From assembly GCF_013179285.1 (NCBI RefSeq), contig NZ_WVNW01000001.1, forward strand, positions 1-64,000: a stretch of 64,000 nucleotides of DNA, written 5' to 3'. The position numbers and the translations under genes are program-made. This document shows positions 52,162 to 60,182 of the stretch, one piece after another. The notes below the pieces were generated by a model. The model did no database searches and was not told where the DNA came from. It was given only the letters and a program-made list of their open reading frames with translations. Source of the stretch: Roseobacter sp. HKCCD6576-2. GTDB taxonomy: Bacteria > Pseudomonadota > Alphaproteobacteria > Rhodobacterales > Rhodobacteraceae. Numbering within the stretch: the first letter of the stretch is position 1; each line of letters opens with the position of its first letter.

Positions 52162-52962
52162 TCACGGCATATCCATCTCAGCCATCATCGCTTCGATCCG
52201 GGGCACGTCCTCAGGATTGTTGAGCTCCCAGAACTGACGGCCCTTTGCCGCAACTTCGACGCACAGAATATCATGGCCATGCTCCAGGAACCGGAGTTGT
52301 TCGAGACCTTCCATCTGCTCCAAAATACCCGGAGCGAGAGTCGGGTAATCTCTTAGCGCGTCCGGTCGATAGGCATAGACACCCACATGGTGAAAGACAG
52401 GCGTCTCTGCATCAGCCTCATAAGCCTCGGCTGTGAAGGGGATCACCTCTTTCGAGAAGTAAAGCGCATGGGACTTCTCATCGAAAACCGCTGTCGTGCC
52501 GCCGACCCGACCCGCCATCCGGTCTGCCTTTAAGGCCGTCAACGTCGTCCCATCGCACCGCAAGACCGGCGTCGCCACGACGGCCTGCGGCGCCGCCCGT
52601 AAACCGGCAACCAGATCTTCGAGAAACCAGGCCGGCGTCAGCGGCGCATCGCCTTGCAGGTTGACCACCATCTCGACATCATCGCTGAGCAGTCCCAAAG
52701 CCTCGGCACAGCGTTCGGTGCCGTTGGCGCAGGTTTCCGAGGTCATCAGAACATCAGCCCCAAATGCCTTCGACGCATCGGCAACCCGATCGTCATCCGT
52801 CGCCACATAAATCGCGTCAAACCCATTCACCTCTGTGGCAGCCCGCCAGCTCCGCTCAATCAGGCTCTGAGATTGGCCGGTCGCCCCGCGCAACATCGCA
52901 AGCGGTTTGCCCGGATATCGGGTCGACGCGTATCGCGCAGGAATGATGCATACCACACTCAT
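52162..52962 (-). CDS. kdsB: 3-deoxy-manno-octulosonate cytidylyltransferase
   Basis: A 266-aa CMP-Kdo synthetase activating Kdo for LPS or capsule. IIPARYASTRYPGKPLA, TDDDRVADA, VNLQGDAPL and HHVGVYAYRPDAL motifs are present. It is slightly longer than E. coli KdsB. Its ATG overlaps the cysQ stop by 4 nt. Confidence 0.92.
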   Translation of the reverse strand: MSVVCIIPARYASTRYPGKPLAMLRGATGQSQSLIERSWRAATEVNGFDAIYVATDDDRVADASKAFGADVLMTSETCANGTERCAEALGLLSDDVEMVVNLQGDAPLTPAWFLEDLVAGLRAAPQAVVATPVLRCDGTTLTALKADRMAGRVGGTTAVFDEKSHALYFSKEVIPFTAEAYEADAETPVFHHVGVYAYRPDALRDYPTLAPGILEQMEGLEQLRFLEHGHDILCVEVAAKGRQFWELNNPEDVPRIEAMMAEMDMP

Positions 52963-53756
52963 GCCGAGTGCAACGCAATGCCAGGGGCGAAGGCAATGAA
53001 GAACGAGTTCTCATAGCCGGGCTTGCCATAGGTGAAGGTTGCATGATCGTCGAAGCGAACCATTAACCCGCCAGAGCCACGCAGAACAGCATCCCCGGCG
53101 GCGGTATCCCACTCCATGGTCCGGCCAAGACGCGGGTATAAATCCGCCTCGCCCGTTGCAACCAAACAGAATTTCAGCGACGAGCCCGCGCTCTTCATAT
53201 CCGCGACGGCGTATTTCGCGATATAGGCGTCTGTCGTGGCATCGCGATGCGATTTCGACGCCACAACCATGAGCGCCGTTTCATCCGGGTCAGACACCGA
53301 AATCGGCACGCACGGCCCAGCGACATCAGGGTCAAACGCCCCGGTCTCCTCAACGCTTTGCCCATCCGCGCGAGTGTAGAACAAGCGTCCCTTCGCAGGC
53401 GCATAGACGACGCCGCGGACCGGTACGCCATCTTGAACCAGCGCGATGTTCACCGTGAAGTCTCCCCGGCGTTGAATGAATTCCTTGGTGCCATCCAGCG
53501 GGTCAACGATGATGAAATCACGTGCCGACTGGCTGTGGCTTGCGGCTTGCTCCTCGGTGACGAGCGTGATCTCGGGGAAGGCAGCTCTTAAACCTGCGGA
53601 AATCAACGCATCAGCCGCCTCATCCGCCTCCGTGACGGGGCTTGCGTCTGATTTGACCTTCACATCGAAATCAGCCGCCTCGTAAATCTCCATGATCCGG
53701 GTTCCGGCTTCGATGGCCAGCCTGCGAAAAACCTGCTCAATTTTCTCGAAATCCAC
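52959..53756 (-). CDS. cysQ: 3'(2'),5'-bisphosphate nucleotidase
   Basis: A 265-aa inositol-monophosphatase-fold enzyme that hydrolyses PAP and relieves its toxicity during sulfate assimilation or sulfation. Metal-binding motifs DPLDGTKEFIQRRGDF and EWDTAAGDAVL are intact. The GTG start at 53756 is supported by AAGGAG 8 nt upstream. Coupling to kdsB by overlap is a common alphaproteobacterial arrangement. It is divergent from the KpsM-like permease gene. Confidence 0.92.
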   Translation of the reverse strand: MDFEKIEQVFRRLAIEAGTRIMEIYEAADFDVKVKSDASPVTEADEAADALISAGLRAAFPEITLVTEEQAASHSQSARDFIIVDPLDGTKEFIQRRGDFTVNIALVQDGVPVRGVVYAPAKGRLFYTRADGQSVEETGAFDPDVAGPCVPISVSDPDETALMVVASKSHRDATTDAYIAKYAVADMKSAGSSLKFCLVATGEADLYPRLGRTMEWDTAAGDAVLRGSGGLMVRFDDHATFTYGKPGYENSFFIAFAPGIALHSA

Positions 53757-53881
53757 GCGAGACGCTCCTTGCGGTCAAGATTGATAGTTAAGGCCTTTGC
53801 CGTTATCGTTTGGCAAAGAACAAACGGCAAGACATCCCTGCACAAAGACGGGGTTCGCCCCGAGGCACGTTAGGCACCTGC

Positions 53882-54703
53882 ATGTTTGAAACCAAAAGAC
53901 AGAACTCCTCTTTCCGGATGATGTTCAATCTGGCCGAGATGACGTTCCACTCGGCGGCCCGGAAGGTTCGCCAAACGCATCGCAACGCGTTTATGGCAAT
54001 CATCGTCAGCGTGTTTCAGTCGGTTCTATTCATCGCCGCCTTCTATCTGATGTTTAACGTCTTAGGCACGCGCGGCATCGCGATCCGTGGCGATTTCATG
54101 ATCTATCTGTTGACCGGCATCTTTCTGTATCTCACCCACATTAAGGCCTTGGGCGCCGTCATGGGTTCCGAGGGGGCGGCCAGCCCTATGATGATGCATG
54201 CACAGATGAACACAATCGTAGCCATCCTCTCCTCGGCTCTCTCGGCGCTGTACCTTCAGACGATATCGCTATTTGTAATCCTGTTTGTCATCCATGTTGC
54301 GATCAATCCGGTCGAGATCCTACATTGGGATTTGGCCTTCATGATGTATCTCTTGGCGTGGTTTTCCGGCTGCGCGATCGGTGTGATCCTCTTCGCTCTC
54401 AAACCCTGGGTGCCGGATTTGATCTCGATCATCCAGATGATCTATGTGCGCGCCAACATGATTGCCTCGGGCAAGATGTTCGTTGCCAACATGTTGCCGA
54501 GCGCAATGATCGGGCTGTTCGACTGGAACCCGCTTTTCCATATCATCGATCAAATGCGCGGCGTCGTTTTCGTCAACTACAACCCGCATCACAGCAACTG
54601 GGAATACCCGCTTTATTTCTCTCTCGCGATGTTGACGCTGGGCCTGATGGGTGAGTTCTACACCCGCAAACACGCCTCGCTCAGTTGGAGCGCGGGACGG
54701 TGA
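53882..54703 (+). CDS. KpsM-like ABC-2 type polysaccharide export permease
   Basis: A 273-aa integral membrane protein with six predicted helices (about 38-60, 70-90, 115-135, 150-165, 175-195, 245-260). RANMIASGKMFVANMLP and LFDWNPLFHIIDQMRGVVFVNYNPHHS are typical of ABC-2 capsule/LPS export permeases. The start MFETKRQ (53882) was preferred over a 24-residue upstream extension. No partner ATPase gene lies in the window. The next gene starts inside its stop (GTGA). Confidence 0.85.
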   Translation: MFETKRQNSSFRMMFNLAEMTFHSAARKVRQTHRNAFMAIIVSVFQSVLFIAAFYLMFNVLGTRGIAIRGDFMIYLLTGIFLYLTHIKALGAVMGSEGAASPMMMHAQMNTIVAILSSALSALYLQTISLFVILFVIHVAINPVEILHWDLAFMMYLLAWFSGCAIGVILFALKPWVPDLISIIQMIYVRANMIASGKMFVANMLPSAMIGLFDWNPLFHIIDQMRGVVFVNYNPHHSNWEYPLYFSLAMLTLGLMGEFYTRKHASLSWSAGR

Positions 54704-55308
54704 GGTGGGCCTGGGCCGTCCTCTTTTTTCTGATCGCTGGATGGGCACAGGCACAAGAGTATCCGGCTCTTTATGACGTCCGTGGCGTGGCGAGTGACGA
54801 TGTCTTGAACATCCGGTCTGGCCCTGGCGTCGGCCATGACATCATTGGTGGCCTCTCGCCAAACGCGCATAGCGTTGAAATCGTTGGCGTAAGCGCAAAT
54901 GGACGTTGGTTGCAGTTGAACTTCCAAGAGCAGTCGGGCTGGGCGTCGGCCTTCTATCTGCAGCGCACCGGCCCGATCTGGTCCTTTGGGCTTCCGACAC
55001 CGTTGTCTTGTTTCGGAACGGAACCCTTCTGGTCGCTGGAGCGCACCGGCGGCGACGCCGTGTTTAGCGATTTGGGGTTCTCGCAATCGACTTACACCGA
55101 GGTTTGGAGTGGCCCCGCGGCCGGGCGCGGCCCGGATCAGTTCGGTGCGATTTGGGATGGCGAGACCGGGCGGATCACAGCAACGCTGCGCCGGGAGAGC
55201 TGCAATGACGGGATGTCAGACCGGGCGTTTGGCATCTCGACTCTGCTTGTTCTGCAAGACGCTGAGGGCACGCAGATGCTTTCAGGCTGCTGCGCCTTGG
55301 CGCCTTAA
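54700..55308 (+). CDS. secreted SH3b-domain protein with a COG3650-like C-terminus
   Basis: A 202-aa exported protein. The signal peptide MRWAWAVLFFLIAGWAQAQ precedes a bacterial SH3 domain (YDVRGVASDDVLNIRSGPGVGHDIIGGL ... WLQLNFQEQSGWASAFYL, about 25-90). The C-terminal half (SCFGTEPFWSLERTGGDAVFSDLG; RESCNDGMSDRAF) resembles COG3650-type proteins of unknown function. The GTG start overlaps the permease stop. It could bind cell wall or glycan; this is inference. Its stop shares TTAA with that of alkB. Confidence 0.82.
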   Translation: MRWAWAVLFFLIAGWAQAQEYPALYDVRGVASDDVLNIRSGPGVGHDIIGGLSPNAHSVEIVGVSANGRWLQLNFQEQSGWASAFYLQRTGPIWSFGLPTPLSCFGTEPFWSLERTGGDAVFSDLGFSQSTYTEVWSGPAAGRGPDQFGAIWDGETGRITATLRRESCNDGMSDRAFGISTLLVLQDAEGTQMLSGCCALAP

Positions 55309-55910
55309 GTCACAACCCGCAAGGTCAGATTGATCCGCCCGCCTTTCGGCAACAAGGCCGATGACCCAGGTCGCAACCGATCCACACCGTGATACGCCAG
55401 ACGCGCGTCACCCCGCAAAACTGCCACATCACCCGATTGCAGCCAAATCGACTCCGTTTTTCCACCGCGCGTCAGATTTCCAACGCGAAACAAGGCGTCA
55501 TCCCCAAGCGAGATCGACACGACGGGCATCGACATATCGGCCTCGTCCTTGTCTTGATGCATACCCATCCGGGCCCCGTCTTCGTAGAAATTCACCAAGC
55601 AACACTCTGGCGCACGGGTGACATCGCCAACCTCCTCCCAAATCCGCAAGATCCTTGGCGGGATCGCCGGCCATGGCTTACCGGAGGGATGATGCTCCAA
55701 ATAGCGATAGCCGCTCTTGTCGGAGAACCAACCGAACTGCCCAGCCGATGTCATCCGCACCGACATTGGCTTGCCATACGGCGTCTGCGGCTGAAACAAC
55801 GGGGCCGCGCGAACAATGCCGCGAATGTCATCAAGCAGTGCCGTCTGCGCAGGCAAATCGATCAAGCCGGGATAGATATCCACGCCGCGGAGGTTCAGTT
55901 TGGGTGTCAT
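55305..55910 (-). CDS. alkB: alpha-ketoglutarate-dependent DNA repair dioxygenase AlkB
   Basis: A 201-aa Fe(II)/2-oxoglutarate dioxygenase that reverses N-alkyl base damage such as 1-methyladenine. Iron ligands are in [12 protein letters not shown] (His and Asp) and LAYHGVDRL (His); the oxoglutarate Arg lies in [10 protein letters not shown]. Length matches AlkB. It is convergent with the SH3 protein gene and stands alone, divergent from dnaK. Confidence 0.92.
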   Translation of the reverse strand: MTPKLNLRGVDIYPGLIDLPAQTALLDDIRGIVRAAPLFQPQTPYGKPMSVRMTSAGQFGWFSDKSGYRYLEHHPSGKPWPAIPPRILRIWEEVGDVTRAPECCLVNFYEDGARMGMHQDKDEADMSMPVVSISLGDDALFRVGNLTRGGKTESIWLQSGDVAVLRGDARLAYHGVDRLRPGSSALLPKGGRINLTLRVVT

Positions 55911-56027
55911 GCCAAAACCCTATCAAGGCCGCTGGCCCGTCGCGAGCCAAAGGTGGCGCTGCGTGGCCACAGACGGAGAAAATTCAAAGGCTATGCAAAA
56001 CAAGGCCGCAATCTGCGATTGAGTCCG

Positions 56028-56059
56028 CTTGCAGCCCCGAAAACCCCTTCTTATATACC
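56028..56059 (+). promoter_or_regulatory. RpoH (sigma32)-type promoter of dnaK
   Basis: CTTG (56028-56031) and CTTATATA (56050-56057) are separated by 18 nt. This fits the alphaproteobacterial RpoH pattern CTTG-N17/18-CYTATNT. It lies about 106 nt upstream of the dnaK ATG, which would give a heat-inducible dnaK-dnaJ transcript. Confidence 0.6.
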
Positions 56060-56164
56060 CTCCGAAACCGGCCAGGGCGGACCCCCTGGTTTTTGATATG
56101 GCGGATTGGGGGCCGAGACCGGACCCGACCCCGCCTGGATCGCCTGAGAAAGGGACTCGAAAAT

Positions 56165-58081
56165 ATGGCCAAAGTGATTGGTATCGACCTCGGCACCACA
56201 AACTCCTGCGTCGCGATCATGGATGGATCGCAGCCGCGCGTGATTGAAAACTCCGAAGGTGCGCGGACCACCCCGTCGATTGTCGGCTTTACCGACAATG
56301 AGCGTCTGGTCGGTCAGGCCGCGAAACGGCAGGCCGTCACGAACCCCGACAACACGATCTTTGCGGTCAAACGCTTGATCGGCCGTCGCGTGGATGACGC
56401 AGAAGTCGAGAAGGACAAAAAACTCGTCCCCTACGCGATTGTCGATGGCGGCAATGGGGACGCCTGGGTCGAGGTGAATGACGAGAAATACTCCCCCTCG
56501 CAGATCTCGGCTCTGATCCTCGGCAAAATGAAAGAGACCGCCGAAAGCTATCTCGGCGAAGATGTGACCCAAGCGGTCATCACCGTACCGGCCTATTTCA
56601 ACGACGCTCAGCGCCAAGCCACCAAAGATGCCGGCAAGATCGCCGGTCTGGAAGTGCTGCGCATCATTAACGAACCGACCGCGGCCGCGCTGGCCTATGG
56701 TCTGGATAAGAAAGAGACCCAAACCATCGCGGTTTACGACCTCGGCGGCGGGACATTCGACATCACCATTCTGGAAATCGACGACGGTCTCTTCGAGGTG
56801 AAGTCGACCAATGGTGACACATTCCTCGGCGGTGAAGACTTTGACATGCGCATCGTCGATTACCTGGCGGGCGAGTTCAAAAAGGAAAACGGCGTCGATC
56901 TGACCAAAGACAAGATGGCTCTGCAGCGCCTGAAAGAGGCCGCCGAGAAAGCCAAGATCGAACTGTCGAGCTCCAGCCAGACCGAGATCAACCAGCCGTT
57001 CATCTCGATGGACCCCAATGGCGGTCAGCCGCTGCACATGGTCATGAAGCTGACGCGCGCCAAGCTGGAAAGCCTTGTGAGCGACCTGATCAAGCAGTCA
57101 CTAAAACCTTGCCAAGCCGCGTTGAAAGACGCCGGCCTGTCGAAGGGCGACATTGACGAGGTGGTTCTGGTTGGCGGCATGACCCGGATGCCGAAGGTCA
57201 TCGAAGAGGTCACAAACTTCTTCGGTAAAGAGCCGAACAAAGGCGTGAACCCCGATGAAGTGGTCGCCATGGGTGCCGCCATTCAGGCCGGTGTTCTGCA
57301 GGGCGATGTCAAAGATGTCGTTCTGCTCGACGTGACGCCTCTGTCGCTCGGCATCGAAACGCTCGGCGGTGTCTTCACCCGCCTGATCGACCGCAACACC
57401 ACGATCCCGACCAAGAAGTCTCAGATCTTCTCGACCGCCGAGGACAACCAAAACGCGGTGACGATCCGTGTTTTCCAAGGTGAGCGGGAAATGGCGACGG
57501 ACAATAAGATGCTCGGCCAGTTCAACCTGGAAGACATCCCGCCCGCGCCGCGCGGCCTGCCACAGATCGAAGTGACCTTCGACATCGACGCCAATGGTAT
57601 TGTCTCGGTCAGCGCCAAAGACAAAGGCACCGGCAAAGAGCAAAACATCACGATCCAAGCCTCGGGTGGCCTCAGCGATGAGGACATCGAAAACATGGTT
57701 CGCGATGCCGAAGAGAATGCCGAAGCCGATAAAGAGCGCAAAGAGTTGGTCGAGGCCAAAAACCAGGCCGAGAGCCTGATCCACTCGACCCAGAAATCGC
57801 TGGAAGAACATTCCGACAAGGTCGACCCCACCACGGTCGAAGCCATCGAACTGGCCATCAAAAACCTCGAAGAGCAGATCGAGAGCGAAGATGCCAGCAA
57901 GATCAAAGTCGGCATTCAGAATGTGACCGAAGCGGCGATGAAGCTCGGCGAAGCGATCTATAAGGCACAGCAAGAAGAAGCTGGCGAAGAAGCACCCGAG
58001 GGTGCCGATGAGCCCGGCGGCGTTGACGAAGACATCGTCGATGCCGATTTCGAAGACCTGGACGATCGTAACCGTTCGTAA
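56165..58081 (+). CDS. dnaK: chaperone protein DnaK (Hsp70)
   Basis: A 638-aa Hsp70. The ATPase domain opens with [21 protein letters not shown] and contains [19 protein letters not shown] and [14 protein letters not shown]. The substrate domain starts near 390 ([15 protein letters not shown]) and the lid ends with an acidic C-terminus ([13 protein letters not shown]). The ATG follows AAAGGGA. It is 78 nt upstream of dnaJ and preceded by an RpoH-like promoter. Confidence 0.98.
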   Translation: MAKVIGIDLGTTNSCVAIMDGSQPRVIENSEGARTTPSIVGFTDNERLVGQAAKRQAVTNPDNTIFAVKRLIGRRVDDAEVEKDKKLVPYAIVDGGNGDAWVEVNDEKYSPSQISALILGKMKETAESYLGEDVTQAVITVPAYFNDAQRQATKDAGKIAGLEVLRIINEPTAAALAYGLDKKETQTIAVYDLGGGTFDITILEIDDGLFEVKSTNGDTFLGGEDFDMRIVDYLAGEFKKENGVDLTKDKMALQRLKEAAEKAKIELSSSSQTEINQPFISMDPNGGQPLHMVMKLTRAKLESLVSDLIKQSLKPCQAALKDAGLSKGDIDEVVLVGGMTRMPKVIEEVTNFFGKEPNKGVNPDEVVAMGAAIQAGVLQGDVKDVVLLDVTPLSLGIETLGGVFTRLIDRNTTIPTKKSQIFSTAEDNQNAVTIRVFQGEREMATDNKMLGQFNLEDIPPAPRGLPQIEVTFDIDANGIVSVSAKDKGTGKEQNITIQASGGLSDEDIENMVRDAEENAEADKERKELVEAKNQAESLIHSTQKSLEEHSDKVDPTTVEAIELAIKNLEEQIESEDASKIKVGIQNVTEAAMKLGEAIYKAQQEEAGEEAPEGADEPGGVDEDIVDADFEDLDDRNRS

Positions 58082-58100
58082 CCGCGTCCCTTAACCCCGC

Positions 58101-58133
58101 CCGACCGGCCTTGGGGGGACCATGGCCGGTCGG
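58101..58133 (+). other. intercistronic hairpin between dnaK and dnaJ
   Basis: CCGACCGGCC (58101-58110) and GGCCGGTCGG (58124-58133) form a 10-bp perfect stem around 13 nt. No T tract follows, so it is more likely an mRNA processing, stability or attenuation element lowering dnaJ relative to dnaK than a full terminator. Confidence 0.6.
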
Positions 58134-58159
58134 TGCGTTTCAGAAGGGTGAATCAATAG

Positions 58160-59305
58160 ATGTCAAAACGCGATTACTATGAAGTTCTGGGCGTCGAACG
58201 CGGCGCCTCAGAGCCCGAAATCAAAAAAGCCTTCCGCAAGAAGGCCAAGGAACTGCACCCGGATCGGAATTCCGACAATCCCGATGCTGAGGCGCAATTC
58301 AAAGAAGCAAATGAAGCGTATGACGTCCTGAAAGACGCTGACAAGAAGGCGGCCTATGATCGGTTTGGTCATGCGGCTTTCGACGGCGGTATGGCCGGTG
58401 GACCCCGTGCCGGTGGGGCCGGTCAGGGTGACTTCGCCAGCGCGTTTTCGGACGTGTTTGAAGACCTGTTTGGCGACTTCATGGGTGGCCAGCGCGGCGG
58501 TACACGCCAACGTTCGGCGCGCGGTTCAGACCTGCGGTATAATCTGCGGATCAGTCTCGAAGATGCCTATTCGGGACTGCAAGAGTCGATCACCGTCCCG
58601 ACCTCCGTGGCCTGTTCCAATTGCAATGGCACCGGTGCCGAAGGCGGTGCCGAGCCTGTCACCTGCCCGACCTGTTCCGGCATGGGCAAGGTCCGCGCGC
58701 AGCAGGGCTTCTTTACGGTTGAGCGCACCTGTCCAACCTGTTCCGGTATGGGCCAGATCGTCAAAAACCCTTGTACGGTTTGCGGTGGGGCTGGCCGAGA
58801 GCAGAAAGAAAAGGCGCTGTCGGTAAACATCCCGGCGGGCGTCGAAACTGGCACACGTATTCGTCTGTCTGGCGAGGGCGAAGCCGGGCTCCGCGGCGGG
58901 CCATCCGGCGATCTCTATATCTTCATCGAAGTGGCCGATCACGAGCTGTTCCAGCGCGATGGGTTGGATCTGTTCTGCCGCGTGCCCGTCTCGATGGTCA
59001 CAGCGGCGATGGGTGGCGAGATCGAAGTGCCGACCATTGATGGTGGGCGCTCTCGCGTGAAGGTGCCGGAAGGGTCACAATCGGGTCGTCAGATGCGTCT
59101 GCGCGGCAAGGGTATGCCCGCCCTTCGCGGGACGGGTCAAGGCGAGATGTATATCGAGTTGGCCGTCGAGACGCCGGTAAAGCTGACGGCGCGCCAAAAA
59201 GAGTTGCTTCGCGAGTTCGAGGAGTCCTGCGCCAAGTCGAACAACCCCAATGCCAGCGGGTTTTTCGATAAGGTCAAGACGTTCTGGGACGGGATGAAGA
59301 GCTAA
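58160..59305 (+). CDS. dnaJ: chaperone protein DnaJ
   Basis: A 381-aa type I Hsp40 co-chaperone. The J domain ([20 protein letters not shown] in [10 protein letters not shown]) is followed by a Gly/Phe-rich region (about 73-110). Four CxxCxGxG zinc repeats then occur between about 145 and 215 ([16 protein letters not shown] twice, CTVCGGAG), before the C-terminal substrate-binding domains. AGAAGGG precedes the ATG. Works with DnaK directly upstream. Confidence 0.98.
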   Translation: MSKRDYYEVLGVERGASEPEIKKAFRKKAKELHPDRNSDNPDAEAQFKEANEAYDVLKDADKKAAYDRFGHAAFDGGMAGGPRAGGAGQGDFASAFSDVFEDLFGDFMGGQRGGTRQRSARGSDLRYNLRISLEDAYSGLQESITVPTSVACSNCNGTGAEGGAEPVTCPTCSGMGKVRAQQGFFTVERTCPTCSGMGQIVKNPCTVCGGAGREQKEKALSVNIPAGVETGTRIRLSGEGEAGLRGGPSGDLYIFIEVADHELFQRDGLDLFCRVPVSMVTAAMGGEIEVPTIDGGRSRVKVPEGSQSGRQMRLRGKGMPALRGTGQGEMYIELAVETPVKLTARQKELLREFEESCAKSNNPNASGFFDKVKTFWDGMKS

Positions 59306-59309
59306 GCGC

Positions 59310-60179
59310 TTATCCCGCTCGATCTGTCAGAAACTGCGTGACCTCCACGGCCTCGGGCATGGCATCCGCCGCGCCCGGTCGTGTGACTTGGATCGCTGCT
59401 GCAGCGCTGGCGCGATCCATCGCCTGCTCTCGCGTCAGACCCTGATCCAGACTAGCGACAATGAAACCTGCAAAACAATCTCCGGCGCCCGTCGTATCCA
59501 CAACCTCAGCGACCGGGTAGCCGGGCGTCACAATCTCTCCATCCGGATGGTGCCACCGCGCGCCCTTTGCACCCATCGTGATGATTTTCTCTGGCCCCAC
59601 CACGTCACCAAGCGCCTCGGCGAGCTGCGCGGCCTCGATCTCATTCATCAGAAGCAGATCGACAAACGGCAAAACAGCCTCAACTGCGGAGACATCAAAA
59701 GGTGCCGCTGAATAAGCGACTTTCATCCCGGCGGCCTTACCCAGACGGGCGGCTTGGGCGGTCAAGTTCACCTCGTTCTGAAGCATCAGCCAATCACCCG
59801 ATTGCATCGGGCCAAGCGCCTTGGCGATCAGATCATGTTTCAGAGCCCCGTTCGCGCCCTGAAAGATCGTGATCGCATTTTCGCCCGTCGGGTCGACTGA
59901 GATAATCGCATGACCTGTCGGCATTGGGCCTTCGGTGACGGCCCCGACATCAACCCCTGCACCGCGCATCTGCTGGAGCAGAAACTGGCCTTCATCACCG
60001 ATCAACCCACAATGGCTGACGGAGGCCCCGGCCTTGGCCGCCGCAATGGATTGGTTCGCACCCTTGCCGCCCAGGCCCTTGGCATAGCCAGTGGCCGCCA
60101 ATGTCTCACCCGGAGCGGGAATATGCGGCACGTGATAGACATGATCGATATTGATCGAGCCGATACAGAGGATCGCCAT
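59310..60179 (-). CDS. rbsK: ribokinase
   Basis: A 289-aa PfkB-family sugar kinase phosphorylating ribose at O5. GGKGANQSIAAAKAG is the substrate motif and DTTGAGDCFAGF carries the catalytic Asp and anion hole. A related PfkB substrate cannot be excluded because no ribose transporter is nearby. It is 3 nt downstream of the maeB stop, so the two are probably co-transcribed. Confidence 0.9.
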   Translation of the reverse strand: MAILCIGSINIDHVYHVPHIPAPGETLAATGYAKGLGGKGANQSIAAAKAGASVSHCGLIGDEGQFLLQQMRGAGVDVGAVTEGPMPTGHAIISVDPTGENAITIFQGANGALKHDLIAKALGPMQSGDWLMLQNEVNLTAQAARLGKAAGMKVAYSAAPFDVSAVEAVLPFVDLLLMNEIEAAQLAEALGDVVGPEKIITMGAKGARWHHPDGEIVTPGYPVAEVVDTTGAGDCFAGFIVASLDQGLTREQAMDRASAAAAIQVTRPGAADAMPEAVEVTQFLTDRAG

Positions 60180-60182
60180 GGC

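Noticed and set aside
56051-57037. A 328-codon minus-strand frame opposite dnaK
   Set aside because: Antisense to an unambiguous dnaK; no homology visible.
57101-57973. A 290-codon minus-strand frame opposite the dnaK C-terminus
   Set aside because: Phe/Asp-rich shadow of the dnaK coding strand.
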